A DNA stretch of 64,000 nucleotides from Clostridiaceae bacterium HFYG-1003 (GCA_024579835.1 CP102060.1:992001-1056000); one strand, 5' to 3'. Positions 27,401 through 36,998 are shown, counted from the stretch's first letter. Notes: generated from the letters alone by a model not told the origin. Numbers and translations are program-made.

Positions 27401-27420
27401 AAGTTCAGGTGCTTTGTGCT
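27382..27420 (+). terminator. Hairpin at the end of tnpC
   Basis: A perfect 13-bp stem, AAAGCACCTGAAC (27382-27394) and GTTCAGGTGCTTT (27403-27415), overlaps the tnpC stop. The following sequence is not U-rich beyond the stem, so termination may be weak or the hairpin may be structural. Confidence 0.55.
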
Positions 27421-27466
27421 GTATACTCACACTTATGGTAATCATCTTCTCGCGCGTGGGTGGAAG

Positions 27467-27847
27467 TTAAAAGATGTCTTCTACAATGCGCTTACGATAC
27501 TTTTCATTGAAATGAGAGTGCTGATAAGGGATCGCCTTTTCTGCATTGCAATGGGCACAGTACTCAGCCCAGAGCAGGGACAGGGTCACGCCCGGCTTAG
27601 CCAGCTCCTTGTAGATGTATTCATAATCGGGCAACCTCCGACTTTCAATTGCCCTTCGATCTGGGTAGAGGATCTGCTGTAGATCTTTGTTTGTCAGAGC
27701 ATCAGGGATCGGCCAACTAAGATCCTTCTCCTGGGCTAGCATCCATACCTCTGCCACCGTGTTTCGGGAGCTTCCGCAGCTGCTGGCAACACTCATGTTG
27801 CTGTACTCTAGACATTTCAGTCGGATGATTTCTCGATAATTCACCAT
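27467..27847 (-). pseudogene. istA: IS21-family IstA transposase, N-terminal fragment
   Basis: Start at ATG 27847 behind AGGAGGTCG on the minus strand; only 126 residues remain of an expected 400-500. The N-terminal HTH (YREIIRLKCLEYSNMSVASSCGSSRNTVAEVW) and PDYEYIYKELAKPGVTLSLLWAEY are typical of IstA. The sequence breaks off after YRKRIVEDIF beside the IS66 3' end, so the catalytic domain and istB have been lost. Confidence 0.82.
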
Positions 27848-27905
27848 AATTATCGACCTCCTAATTGATAGTTGCACGATAGGTGCACGAATCAATTATA
27901 GAGCG

Positions 27906-27995
27906 AGTGCTCTGACGTCGGAAACACTGCACTGCTTGACCGGAAGCCTTGCACTAATTCATCGGAAAGGGTGCACTACTTGATTGGAATACTCA
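27906..27995 (-). repeat. IS21 terminal region with 22-bp periodic binding repeats
   Basis: Three 18-bp repeats begin at 27928, 27950 and 27972, exactly 22 bp apart: TGCACTGCTTGACCGGAA, TGCACTAATTCATCGGAA and TGCACTACTTGATTGGAA. A degenerate fourth occurs near 27906. Multiple terminal repeats are a known feature of IS21 ends and bind the transposase. The element terminus appears to be ACTCA at 27991-27995, so that read inward it starts with the family's TG. Confidence 0.75.
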
Positions 27996-28912
27996 CCTAT
28001 GCCTACGGTTATCGCAAAATCGGATTTATTCTTGACCGTGGCTACTTCAGTCGCCAGAATATTGAGTACATGGATCAATATGGCTATGACTTCGTCACGA
28101 TGCTCAAGGGGAGAGCCAAGCTGGTTAATGAACTGATCATGACTCATCGGGGGAGCTTCGAAGAGAGTTGGAATCGTAGGGTGAAAGCCTATGATGTATC
28201 GGGCATTACCGTCCGGCATAAGCTCTATGAGTCCGATCGAAACGACCGCTATTTCCATCTGTTTCACAGCGATGAAAAGCAAACCTGGGAACGCTCTGCA
28301 TTGAAAGCAAAGGTCGAGCGCATGGCTGCTCTCATGGCTCCTTATCAGGGGAAAGTGATGAGTGTGCCGGAGAGCTACAATCAATATTTTGAGGTCTTCT
28401 ATGATCAGGATGGGACCTTCCTCGCCCATAAAGAGAAGGAAGCCGTGATTGAACGCGAGCTGAAGCTTTGCGGATATTTCGTCATTGTGACCTCAAAAAA
28501 GATGACCGCCGAGGAAGCGATCACCTTGTATAAGGTGCGTGATGTATCGGAAAAGTTATTCCGTGGAAGCAAGTCCTATCTGGGCAACAAGAGTCTTCGG
28601 GTCCACTCCAACGAATCAGTATCGGCTAAAATCTTTATTGAGTTCGTTGCCACAATCATTCGAAGCCGTCTGTACACTCTACTGAAAGCGGAGATGGTAA
28701 ACAACGACCGTAAAGCCAATTACATGACGGTTCCAGCCGCGCTGCGGGAACTGGAAAAGATTGAGATGACGAGGATGGGAGATGGCAACTATCGCCTAAG
28801 CCACGCGGTGACAGCCACGCAGAAAGCAATCCTGAAGGCCGTCAGACTGGATGTGGCAAACATAAAGACCAAGGCAAATCAAATCAATGAACGGTTGAGA
28901 GGAGAACTATAA
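27996..28912 (+). pseudogene. IS1634/IS4-like transposase, C-terminal fragment
   Basis: The fragment encodes about the last 305 residues of the 563-residue transposase, beginning at AYGYRKIGFILDRGYFSRQN. Differences from the complete copy are scattered and mostly conservative (for example GRDVSEK to VRDVSEK). The first catalytic Asp region is missing, so it is inactive. Confidence 0.88.
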
Positions 28913-29136
28913 TGCCAAGAGGACCCAAGATCCTGATTGATGAGAAAATAAGGCAATCCGAGGCTGCCCTGGCCAAAGCCAAGGCCAAATATGACGCGGA
29001 AGCGGCTCTACTGAAGGAACTGCTCCAAAAGAGACAGGCAATGAGAGACCGGGAATTAATGGAGGCGATCGCAAAGAGCAAGCGCTCCTTTGAAGAGATT
29101 CTGGACTACATCAATCGGGATCCGGATGCAGAATAA
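28912..29136 (+). CDS. Small coiled-coil accessory protein, second copy
   Basis: A 74-residue homologue of the 22029-22253 product, differing at a handful of positions (second residue Pro for Ala, Lys/Arg swaps, final Glu for Asp). It is intact although its companion transposase is truncated. The ATG overlaps the transposase stop, preceded by GAGGAGAAC. Function unknown. Confidence 0.7.
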   Translation: MPRGPKILIDEKIRQSEAALAKAKAKYDAEAALLKELLQKRQAMRDRELMEAIAKSKRSFEEILDYINRDPDAE

Positions 29137-29203
29137 ATCGATCAATTCGATCTTTAGTGGGAAAATATCAGGAAGTTAAGGATATAATTTTAAATGACTA
29201 GCA

Positions 29204-30064
29204 CTACCAAATCTTACGAAAATCCCCAGGGGAAAGTCCTTCAATCTTTTTGAATATCCTGGAGAAATAATTCGCATCAGACATTCCACAGTCATGTGCG
29301 ATTGCTTCGATGGGCAGGTCTGTGAATCGGAGCAATTGCTTCGCATGGGTGATCCGTACCTGGAGAAGGTAATTGTTGATGGAGATTCCGAACTGATTCT
29401 TAAATATTCGGGTGAGGTAAAATTTGTTGATATAGAATTCTTCGGCGAGGGTATCCAGGGTGATGCGTTCGGGATAGTGCTGATCCAGATATTCTTTAAT
29501 TTTCTGCAGGTTCAGCTTTTTGGAATCCTTATGGATTGCTATCTCTGGATTCCAGCTTTGCTCCATGAGCAGCGTCAGAAGTGCTGTGAGCTTTTCGAAG
29601 ATTCGCATGTCTTTGATATAGTCGGAGGAAGCTGCCAGCTCGTGCAGCTGCTGCAGGATGTGTGTGTAGGGTTCGATACTGCTGGGGTGAAAGCAGGGGC
29701 GACCGCCCCGTACGGCATACTTTTCATAAATACCGTTCATGTTGGGCCCATAGAAATGGGCCCATTTTAACGTCCAAAGATTTTCGGAAGAACGGTGGGA
29801 ATAGGGCTTTTGACAATCGATAAATACGCAGTCGCCGTTAGATAATGGATAAGCTTCGTTATTATACTCCAGAATTCCTGAGCCATTCATGACGATGAAA
29901 AACAGGTAGGAGGAGAGGTTTTCTCTTTTGCTGGTATGAGGCATTTGTGCCTGTAATTCGCCAATTTCCTGAAGATGGATCAGGTTCGCCTTGGCAAAGA
30001 CGGAAGGGGTATAGAGGATTCGGTTTGTTGTGATCAGGTTGCCGTGAAAGGTGGAAGTATCCAT
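29204..30064 (-). CDS. AraC-family transcriptional regulator
   Basis: A 286-residue regulator. The N-terminal cupin-like sensing domain (residues about 40-150) contains LFFIVMNGSGILEYNNEAYPLSNGDCVFIDC. The C-terminal double helix-turn-helix (about 185-286) has KIKEYLDQHYPERITLDTLAEEFYINKFYLTRIFK and AIAHDCGMSDANYFSRIFKKIEGLSPGDFR, the AraC signature. It is divergent from gmd, with about 170 bases between the starts, and could control the GDP-fucose operon in response to a sugar. Ligand and target are inferred only from position. It lies directly beside the truncated IS copy. Confidence 0.9.
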   Translation of the reverse strand: MDTSTFHGNLITTNRILYTPSVFAKANLIHLQEIGELQAQMPHTSKRENLSSYLFFIVMNGSGILEYNNEAYPLSNGDCVFIDCQKPYSHRSSENLWTLKWAHFYGPNMNGIYEKYAVRGGRPCFHPSSIEPYTHILQQLHELAASSDYIKDMRIFEKLTALLTLLMEQSWNPEIAIHKDSKKLNLQKIKEYLDQHYPERITLDTLAEEFYINKFYLTRIFKNQFGISINNYLLQVRITHAKQLLRFTDLPIEAIAHDCGMSDANYFSRIFKKIEGLSPGDFRKIW

Positions 30065-30236
30065 AGGATTTTTATCTCCGATTATTTTTACGCTTTTTAT
30101 AATTATACTGAAAAAGTCAATATAATGCTAATCCGAGGCAAGATAAACCCTTTGATAAAAAACTGGATCAGGTAGAATAATAACTATGGGATTAATTTTA
30201 AAAAAACGATAATACAAGAGAAAGTTGAGGAAGATC

Positions 30237-31280
30237 ATGAAGAAAGCACTAATTACAGGTATTACAGGCCAGGACGGCTCCTATCTTGCAGAGTTCCTGC
30301 TGGAAAAAGGATATGAGGTTCATGGGATTATTCGAAGAGCGTCCATCTCCAACACAGCCCGAATTGATCATTTAATGGGCAGGATCAAACTGCATGACGG
30401 GGATCTGTGCGACAGCAGTTCCCTGATCCGGATCATCAGCGTGGTACAGCCGGATGAGATTTACAATCTGGCGGCTCAGTCTCATGTACAGGTTTCCTTT
30501 GACGCTCCGGAATACTCCGGTGATGTCGACGCCCTGGGCGTTCTCCGGATTCTCGAAGCCTGCCGGATCCTGGATCTGACGAAGAAGACCAAAGTGTACC
30601 AGGCCTCCACCTCAGAGCTGTATGGCAAGGTAGAAGAAATCCCGCAGAGAGAAACCACACCGTTCCATCCCTACAGTCCGTATGCCGTAGCCAAGCAGTA
30701 TGGCTTCTGGATTGTGAAAGAGTACCGGGAAGCCTATGGCATGTTCGCGGTAAATGGGATCCTCTTTAATCATGAATCAGAGCGTCGCGGAGAGAACTTC
30801 GTGACCCGGAAAATTACACTGGCGGCTGGGCGCATCGCCGAGGGCCTGCAGGAGCATCTGGAACTGGGCAACATGGATTCCCTGCGCGACTGGGGATATG
30901 CCAAAGACTATGTCGAGTGCATGTGGCTCATGCTCCAGCACGACACACCGGAAGACTTCGTTGTGGCTACCGGTGAGCAGCATACCGTTCGGGACTTTAC
31001 CGAGAAGGCATTTGCCGCCAACGGCATCACCGTTCGCTGGGAAGGGGCCGGACTGGAAGAGAAGGGGTATGATGCCGAAACCGGCAAGATGCTGGTATGC
31101 GTAAACCCGCAGTGGTTCCGACCCACCGATGTCGACAATCTCTGGGGCGATCCCACCAAGGCGAAGACCGTTCTTGGCTGGAATCCACAGAAGACCTCCT
31201 ATGCGGAACTCGTAGAGATTATGGCCAAGCACGATCGTGAGCTGGCAAAGCAGGAAAAAGCAATGAAGAGGGCACAGTAA
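30237..31280 (+). CDS. gmd: GDP-mannose 4,6-dehydratase
   Basis: 347 residues from ATG 30237, preceded by GAGGAAG; an in-frame TTG at 30225 is less likely. It converts GDP-mannose to GDP-4-keto-6-deoxymannose, the first step to GDP-L-fucose. The NADP fold [67 protein letters not shown] (Tyr-x3-Lys) and [17 protein letters not shown] are all diagnostic of Gmd. It is the first gene of a seven-gene run in one orientation, divergent from araC. Base composition is balanced, unlike the AT-rich half of the polysaccharide locus. Confidence 0.96.
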   Translation: MKKALITGITGQDGSYLAEFLLEKGYEVHGIIRRASISNTARIDHLMGRIKLHDGDLCDSSSLIRIISVVQPDEIYNLAAQSHVQVSFDAPEYSGDVDALGVLRILEACRILDLTKKTKVYQASTSELYGKVEEIPQRETTPFHPYSPYAVAKQYGFWIVKEYREAYGMFAVNGILFNHESERRGENFVTRKITLAAGRIAEGLQEHLELGNMDSLRDWGYAKDYVECMWLMLQHDTPEDFVVATGEQHTVRDFTEKAFAANGITVRWEGAGLEEKGYDAETGKMLVCVNPQWFRPTDVDNLWGDPTKAKTVLGWNPQKTSYAELVEIMAKHDRELAKQEKAMKRAQ

Positions 31281-31329
31281 CTGCCCGTGTAATATGCACG
31301 GAGTAATTTGAGATTGAAGGTAATACATC

Positions 31330-32274
31330 ATGATGGATAAAGACGCAAAGATCTATGTAGCCGGACATCGCGGAATGGTAGGTTCCGCGATCGTTCGCGA
31401 ACTGAACCGGCAAGGCTACCACAATATAATTACCCGGACCCACCAGGAACTGGATCTGACCAGACAGGCAGATGTGGAACAGTTCTTTGAAGAAGAAAAG
31501 CCGGAGTACGTTTTCTTGGCAGCCGCCAAAGTCGGCGGCATCATGGCAAACCAGAATGCCCTGGCCGATTTCATGTGGGTCAATATGATGATGGAAATGA
31601 ACGTCATCCATGCAGCCTGGAAGAACGGCTGCAAGAAACTGGAATTCCTCGGTTCTTCCTGTATCTATCCGCGGCTGGCTCCCCAGCCGATGAAGGAAGA
31701 CTGTCTGCTGACCAGTGAGCTGGAGAAGAGCAATGAGGCGTATGCCCTGGCCAAAATCTCCGGACTGAAATACTGCGAGTTCCTGAACCGGCAGTACGGC
31801 ACAGACTTCATTTCGCTCATGCCCACCAATCTGTATGGACCCAATGACAATTATCACCCCACCCATTCCCACGTGCTGCCGGCTCTGATTCGCCGGTTCC
31901 ATGAGGCGAAAGAAGAAGGCAGGGCAGAAGTAACCTGCTGGGGCGATGGCTCGCCCCTGCGCGAGTTCCTGTACGTGGATGACCTGGCGAATCTCTGTGT
32001 GTTCCTCATGAACAACTACAGCGGGGATGAGACGGTGAATGCCGGCACCGGCAAGGAACTGAGCATACGGGACCTGACTGAACTGGTTGCCAAAGTTGTC
32101 GGCTATACCGGTGAGATTAAATGGGACACTACTAAACCCAACGGGACACCCCGGAAACTCCTGGATGTCACCAAAGCCACCAATCTTGGCTGGACCTATC
32201 GGACGGAACTGGAAGAAGGAATCCGACACAGCTATGCGGATTTCCTCAATAACCCCATGCGCGCGGAGAGGTAG
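31330..32274 (+). CDS. fcl: GDP-L-fucose synthase
   Basis: A 314-residue bifunctional 3,5-epimerase/4-reductase using NADPH to finish GDP-L-fucose from the Gmd product. Motifs are KIYVAGHRGMVGSAIVREL, the FLAAAKVGGIMANQNALADF block, FLGSSCIYPRLAPQPM (catalytic Ser/Cys), YALAKISGLKYCE (Tyr-x3-Lys) and MPTNLYGPNDNYHP. ATG 31330 and ATG 31333 are both possible starts. It lies 49 bases after gmd. Fucose, or a fucose-derived sugar, is therefore expected in the surface polysaccharide. Confidence 0.96.
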   Translation: MMDKDAKIYVAGHRGMVGSAIVRELNRQGYHNIITRTHQELDLTRQADVEQFFEEEKPEYVFLAAAKVGGIMANQNALADFMWVNMMMEMNVIHAAWKNGCKKLEFLGSSCIYPRLAPQPMKEDCLLTSELEKSNEAYALAKISGLKYCEFLNRQYGTDFISLMPTNLYGPNDNYHPTHSHVLPALIRRFHEAKEEGRAEVTCWGDGSPLREFLYVDDLANLCVFLMNNYSGDETVNAGTGKELSIRDLTELVAKVVGYTGEIKWDTTKPNGTPRKLLDVTKATNLGWTYRTELEEGIRHSYADFLNNPMRAER

Positions 32275-32282
32275 AACACAAC

Positions 32283-33599
32283 ATGAATATCGTATTGTTA
32301 TCCGGCGGCTCCGGCAAACGCCTGTGGCCGCTGTCCAATGACATCAGAAGCAAGCAGTTCATCAAAATTTTCAAGCGGGAAGACGGCACCTATGAGTCCA
32401 TGGTCCAGCGGGTCTACCGCCAGATTAAACAGGTAGATCCCACGGCAACCGTGACCATTGCCACTTCCAAAACCCAGGTGTCCTCCATTGCCAATCAGCT
32501 CAGCGATGAAGTTGGCATATCAGTGGAACCCTGCCGACGGGATACCTTCCCGGCCATCGCCCTGGCAACGGCTTATCTGGTCGATGTCTTACAAGTGGAT
32601 CCGGAAGAATCCGTGGTAGTCTGCCCGGTGGATCCCTATGTTGAGGATGATTATTTTGAAGCCCTCAGAGGCCTGGCCGATCAGGCCGATAAAGGTGAGG
32701 CCAATCTCGTATTAATGGGCATTGAGCCGACCTATCCCTCCGAAAAGTACGGTTACATCATCCCCGAAAGCGGAGATCATACTGCCACCGTCAGAACCTT
32801 TAAAGAAAAACCGACGGCTGATGTCGCAGAAGAGTACATTGCCCAGGGAGCACTGTGGAACGGCGGCGTCTTTGCCTATAAGCTGAAATATGTCCTGAAC
32901 AAGGCGCATGAACTCATCGATTTTACCGACTACCATGATCTGTATGGTCACTATGATACCCTGAACAAAATCTCCTTCGATTATGCCGTCGTGGAAAAAG
33001 AAGACAAAATCCAGGTGCAGCGGTTTGCGGGACAGTGGAAAGACCTGGGAACCTGGAATACCCTGACCGAAGCCATGGAGGAATCCGTGATCGGCCATGG
33101 AGTCATCAATGAGACCTGCTCAGGTGTACATATCGTCAATGAGATGGATGTACCGGTTCTGGCCATGGGCCTTCAGAATGTGGTGATTTCAGTCTCTCCG
33201 GAAGGCATCTTGGTATCGGACAAAGAACAGAGCTCCTATATCAAACCCTTTGTGGACAAATTCGAGCAGCAGCTGATGTTTGCCGAAAAGTCCTGGGGAA
33301 GCTTCCGGGTCATGGATGTCGAGGACAATGCGTTAACGATCAAAGTCACACTGAACGCCGGAAACTCCATGAACTACCACAGCCACAAGAACCGTGACGA
33401 AGTCTGGGTCGTCAGTGCCGGAACCGGTAGAACCATAGTTGATGGATTTGAGCAGACCGTCAGTGCCGGCGATGTGGTCACCATGGCCGCCGGCTGCCGT
33501 CATACCATTTTTGCCGACACCGAGCTGAAGCTCATCGAAGTGCAGTTAGGGGAAGGCATCTCCGTACAGGATAAGCAGAAGTTTGAACTGGAGTGCTAA
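32283..33599 (+). CDS. manC: Mannose-1-phosphate guanylyltransferase with C-terminal cupin
   Basis: A 438-residue enzyme making GDP-mannose from mannose-1-phosphate and GTP. It begins MNIVLLSGGSGKRLWPLSN with KQFIKIF, the pyrophosphorylase signature. VVCPVDPYVEDDYFEAL, EKPTADVAEEYIAQG, WNGGVFAY and QWKDLGTWNTL follow. The C-terminal cupin (about 350-435: MNYHSHKNRDEVWVV and VSAGDVVTMAAGCRHTI) resembles the phosphomannose isomerase half of type II enzymes, but the protein is somewhat shorter than the classical bifunctional form. A separate manA follows, so isomerase activity may be dispensable here. Confidence 0.92.
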   Translation: MNIVLLSGGSGKRLWPLSNDIRSKQFIKIFKREDGTYESMVQRVYRQIKQVDPTATVTIATSKTQVSSIANQLSDEVGISVEPCRRDTFPAIALATAYLVDVLQVDPEESVVVCPVDPYVEDDYFEALRGLADQADKGEANLVLMGIEPTYPSEKYGYIIPESGDHTATVRTFKEKPTADVAEEYIAQGALWNGGVFAYKLKYVLNKAHELIDFTDYHDLYGHYDTLNKISFDYAVVEKEDKIQVQRFAGQWKDLGTWNTLTEAMEESVIGHGVINETCSGVHIVNEMDVPVLAMGLQNVVISVSPEGILVSDKEQSSYIKPFVDKFEQQLMFAEKSWGSFRVMDVEDNALTIKVTLNAGNSMNYHSHKNRDEVWVVSAGTGRTIVDGFEQTVSAGDVVTMAAGCRHTIFADTELKLIEVQLGEGISVQDKQKFELEC

Positions 33600-33632
33600 G
33601 TAAGACAAACCAGTGCAGAAAGTGAGGGGAAT

Positions 33633-34610
33633 TTGAAGAAACCTTTGTTATTGAGACCCTCGGGGCGAGAAACCCTCTGGGGCGGTCAGCGACTGAATAC
33701 AGAGTTTGAAAAGAATATCGACATGAACCCTCTGGCCGAAACCTGGGAATGCTCCACCCATCCTGACGGCCCCAGCTATGTAGTGGGCGGCCAGCACGAT
33801 GGCAGAGAACTGAAAGACGTGATCCGTGAGAATCCGGAATACCTCGGGACCCGCAATGCCGGGAAGACCGAGCTGCCCATTCTCATCAAATTCATAGATG
33901 CAAAGAAAGACCTCTCGATTCAGGTTCATCCAACCGATGAGTATGCCAGAGAGCACGAGAATGGTCAGCTCGGTAAAACCGAAATGTGGTACGTATTAGA
34001 TGCCACCCGCGATGCCAGGCTGACCTACGGCCTCTCCAGAGACTGCTCCGAACAAATGGTGCGGACCGCAATCACCGAGGGGACCCTGACCCGGTATCTG
34101 CAGCAGGTCCCCATAAAGAAACATGATGTTTTCTTTGTGGAGTCCGGCACGATCCATGGGATCGGTGCCGGAGCCCTGGTGGCAGAAATTCAGGAAAACT
34201 CCAATCTGACCTATCGACTGTATGATTACAACCGGGAAGACCGACATGGCAACCTGCGCGAGCTGCACATCGACAAAGCCATGCAGGTTGCCAACCTGAA
34301 AAGCAGTGCCGAACCGAAGCAGCCGCTGCGAGTCTTAAAATACAAGCAGGGCAGCGCATCAGAACTCCTCTGTCGCTGCAAGTATTTTGAAGTACACCGC
34401 ATGATCGTCAATACGGAACGACGCCAGGTCGTCCATTACAGCGCCGATGAAGTATCCTACCGGGTGCTCCTCTGCGTGAACGGCTGCGGCACGATCCACT
34501 ATGACGGCCAGTCCATCCCGTTCTACAAAGGAGATTGCATCTTTGTACCCGCGGATTCCGTTGTCTTACACATACATGGACAGGCTCAGTTCCTGGATGT
34601 CAGAGGATAA
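33633..34610 (+). CDS. manA: Mannose-6-phosphate isomerase, class I
   Basis: 325 residues from a TTG start at 33633, positioned by GAGGGGA. It interconverts fructose-6-phosphate and mannose-6-phosphate, feeding the GDP-mannose branch. Zinc-site motifs are visible in SIQVHPTDEYA, with HENGQLGKTEMWYVLDA (Glu) and FVESGTIHGIGAGALVAEIQENSNLTYRLYDYNR (His and catalytic Arg). Length matches the short Firmicute type I enzyme. It lies 33 bases after manC. Confidence 0.94.
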   Translation: MKKPLLLRPSGRETLWGGQRLNTEFEKNIDMNPLAETWECSTHPDGPSYVVGGQHDGRELKDVIRENPEYLGTRNAGKTELPILIKFIDAKKDLSIQVHPTDEYAREHENGQLGKTEMWYVLDATRDARLTYGLSRDCSEQMVRTAITEGTLTRYLQQVPIKKHDVFFVESGTIHGIGAGALVAEIQENSNLTYRLYDYNREDRHGNLRELHIDKAMQVANLKSSAEPKQPLRVLKYKQGSASELLCRCKYFEVHRMIVNTERRQVVHYSADEVSYRVLLCVNGCGTIHYDGQSIPFYKGDCIFVPADSVVLHIHGQAQFLDVRG

Positions 34611-34614
34611 TGCC

Positions 34615-35157
34615 TTGAAAGCCTGGAAAACAGAAAAATCAGAACTGCTGATCAACACCCCATGGGTCAAAGTCCAAAAAGACTCTGTTCGCCTGGCAAA
34701 CGGGTCAGCCATAGACGACTTCTATGCCATCACCATTCATGATGCCGCGGCTGTCGTTGCCATCGACCCTGAAGGCAACCTCATCCTGAAGACAGAGTAT
34801 CGGTATTGCTCCGACCGGGATCTGATCGAAATTCCGGCCGGCATTGTGGAAGAAAATGAAACGGATGGACTCTCCGCAGCCAGGCGAGAATTACTGGAAG
34901 AAACCGGCTACGCTTCCGATGAGTGGCAGTACCTTGGAGCCACCATCGAAAGCTCAGCGAAGCTTACCAATTACCTGCACCTCTATCTTGCAACGAATTG
35001 CCGGAAAGTCAGTGAACAGACCCTGGATGCCACGGAAGAAATGGATGTACTGCTGGTTCCGCTGGAACAGGCAGTTGACATGGTCATGAAGAATGAAATC
35101 TGGTGCAACAGTTCTGCTCACGGCATTTTGAGAGCAGCTCGAATGCTGGGCGTATAG
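34615..35157 (+). CDS. NUDIX hydrolase (ADP-ribose pyrophosphatase-like)
   Basis: 180 residues from TTG 34615, supported by AGAGGA at good spacing right after the manA stop. An ATG at 34597 inside manA is the alternative (186 residues). The NUDIX box is complete: GIVEENETDGLSAARRELLEETGY, giving G-x5-E-x7-RE-x2-EE-x-G. The upstream NLILKTEYRYCSDRDLIEIPAG is typical of the ADP-ribose/nucleotide-sugar pyrophosphatase group. In this operon it might hydrolyse GDP-mannose or a related sugar nucleotide; substrate is not certain. Confidence 0.88.
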   Translation: MKAWKTEKSELLINTPWVKVQKDSVRLANGSAIDDFYAITIHDAAAVVAIDPEGNLILKTEYRYCSDRDLIEIPAGIVEENETDGLSAARRELLEETGYASDEWQYLGATIESSAKLTNYLHLYLATNCRKVSEQTLDATEEMDVLLVPLEQAVDMVMKNEIWCNSSAHGILRAARMLGV

Positions 35158-35297
35158 CTTGAACGAGGGGCCAAAGGTACAGCAAAGAGAACAGTAAAGG
35201 GAGCAGAACAGGGAACCGTATAGACATCACTATTGCGATTAATTCGTACAAGGTAAATGCAGAACCATTAGACTCTAGAATATTTGAGGAAATTAGC

Positions 35298-36998
35298 ATG
35301 CCATACATGGAAGAATATAAGCGATGGGTTCAGACCATTCAGGAACCGGACCTGCTCAATGAACTAAAGAAAATGAACGAGGCACAAATTGAGGATGCGT
35401 TCTATCGCAATCTGGCTTTTGGAACCGGAGGACTGCGCGGCAAGATTGGCGCGGGAATCAACCGCATGAATGTGTACACCGTGGCCAAAGCGACGCAAGG
35501 GTTAGCGAACTATCTGGTTCGCAGTTACGGTGAATCCGCGTCCGTTGCCATTGGTTTTGATTCCCGGATAAAATCCGATGAATTTGCCCAGACTGCTGCA
35601 GCGGTGTTGGCAGCCAACGGAGTCCAGGTTCATCTTTGGCCACGCCTGAGTCCAGTACCCACCATTTCCTTTGCAACCCGGTATCTGAAGACATCTGCGG
35701 GAGTCATGATTACGGCCTCTCATAATCCATCCATCTATAATGGATACAAGGTCTACGGAGCGGATGGCTGTCAGATCACCACAGAAGCAGCCGCTGAGAT
35801 CCTGGCGGAAATTGAAGGAGTGGATCTCTTCCAAGACGTCCAGAAAGTAGATTTTGATGAAGCTGTGGCTTCAGGCAGGATCACGTATATCTCGGATGAG
35901 GTACTGACGGCATATATCCAAGAAGTCAAGAATCAGTCCGTGCTCTTTGGCGAGAAGGTCAATAAGAATGTCGCCATCGTCTATTCACCACTGAATGGCA
36001 CTGGCTATCTTCCCGTAACCAGAACCCTGAAAGAAATGGGGTATGACAATATTACTCTGGTAGAAGAACAGCGCCTGCCGGATGGAACATTCCCGACCTG
36101 TCCATTTCCGAATCCGGAAATCAAGGAAGCCATGGCGCTGGGCATGGAGTATGCCAAACAGTACAATGCAGATCTGCTCCTGGCCACGGATCCGGACTGC
36201 GATCGGGTCGGAATTGCTGTCAAGAATCCATCCGGTGAGTATGAGCTCATTTCCGGGAATGAGGTCGGCATCCTGCTGCTGGACTATATTTGCGCCCAGC
36301 GCTCCAAGCACGGCAAAATGCCGGTGGATCCGGTCATGGTTAAAACCATCGTTACCATGGATCTGGCAGATCGCATCGCCGAGTCCTATGGTGTCCGCAT
36401 CATCAATGTGCTCACGGGCTTTAAGTTTATTGGCGAGCAGATTGGCTATCTGGAACGGGATGGCAAAGAAGACAGCTATATCTTCGGCTTTGAAGAAAGC
36501 TACGGCTACCTTTCCGGAAGCTATGTCCGCGACAAGGATGCAGTAAACGGTGCGTATATGATCTGTGAAATGTTCAGCTATTATGCTACCCAGGGAATTT
36601 CCCTGCTGGATAAACTGAACGAGCTGTTTGACCAGTATGGCTATTGCCTGAATACACTCCATTCCTACGATTTTGAGGGTTCTGCCGGTTTTGCCAGAAT
36701 GCAGGACATTATGAGGACGTTCCACAATGAAGTAGGAGCAGTTCAACAGATCTCTGGATTCGGCGGGAAGAAAATCCACACCGTTCTGGATTACAGCAAA
36801 GGCCTGGATGGCTTACCCAAGTCCGATGTCCTGAAATATCTCATGGAGGGCAACTGTTCGGTGGTAGTCCGTCCTTCCGGTACTGAGCCAAAGCTGAAGA
36901 CCTACATCAGTGTATCGGCAAAGACCAGTGATGAGGCGGTAGAGATTGAACGAAGAATCACCGAAGAGCTGAACCGGTTCTTCCTCAGCCCGCAATAG
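35298..36998 (+). CDS. Phosphoglucomutase/phosphomannomutase
   Basis: A 566-residue alpha-D-phosphohexomutase with all four domains. GTGGLRGKIGAGINRMN is at the N-terminus, the active-site phosphoserine loop is MITASHNPSIYNGYKVYG, metal-binding DPDCDRVGIAV follows, then the sugar-binding GFEESYGYLSGSYVRDKDAV and the phosphate-binding VVRPSGTEPKLKTYISV. It moves phosphate between C6 and C1 of glucose or mannose. Between manA and galE it could supply both mannose-1-phosphate and glucose-1-phosphate. Firmicute PgcA-like enzymes of this length prefer glucose, and which sugar dominates here is open. Confidence 0.92.
   Translation: MPYMEEYKRWVQTIQEPDLLNELKKMNEAQIEDAFYRNLAFGTGGLRGKIGAGINRMNVYTVAKATQGLANYLVRSYGESASVAIGFDSRIKSDEFAQTAAAVLAANGVQVHLWPRLSPVPTISFATRYLKTSAGVMITASHNPSIYNGYKVYGADGCQITTEAAAEILAEIEGVDLFQDVQKVDFDEAVASGRITYISDEVLTAYIQEVKNQSVLFGEKVNKNVAIVYSPLNGTGYLPVTRTLKEMGYDNITLVEEQRLPDGTFPTCPFPNPEIKEAMALGMEYAKQYNADLLLATDPDCDRVGIAVKNPSGEYELISGNEVGILLLDYICAQRSKHGKMPVDPVMVKTIVTMDLADRIAESYGVRIINVLTGFKFIGEQIGYLERDGKEDSYIFGFEESYGYLSGSYVRDKDAVNGAYMICEMFSYYATQGISLLDKLNELFDQYGYCLNTLHSYDFEGSAGFARMQDIMRTFHNEVGAVQQISGFGGKKIHTVLDYSKGLDGLPKSDVLKYLMEGNCSVVVRPSGTEPKLKTYISVSAKTSDEAVEIERRITEELNRFFLSPQ

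Larger units (their letters stand above)
27996..29181 (+). mobile_element. IS1634/IS4-like element, 5'-truncated second copy
   Basis: It aligns without a gap to 21113-22298 at a constant offset of 6883 bases, retaining the right terminal repeat (CAGGAAGTTAAGG ending at 29181). Its left border coincides with the terminus of the IS21 fragment, indicating that the IS21 element inserted into this copy and the far part was later lost. Confidence 0.9.

Noticed and set aside
27906-27995. Short CRISPR array
   Set aside because: The regular 22-bp period comes from contiguous IS21 terminal repeats with four-base gaps; there are no unique spacers of CRISPR length and no cas genes.
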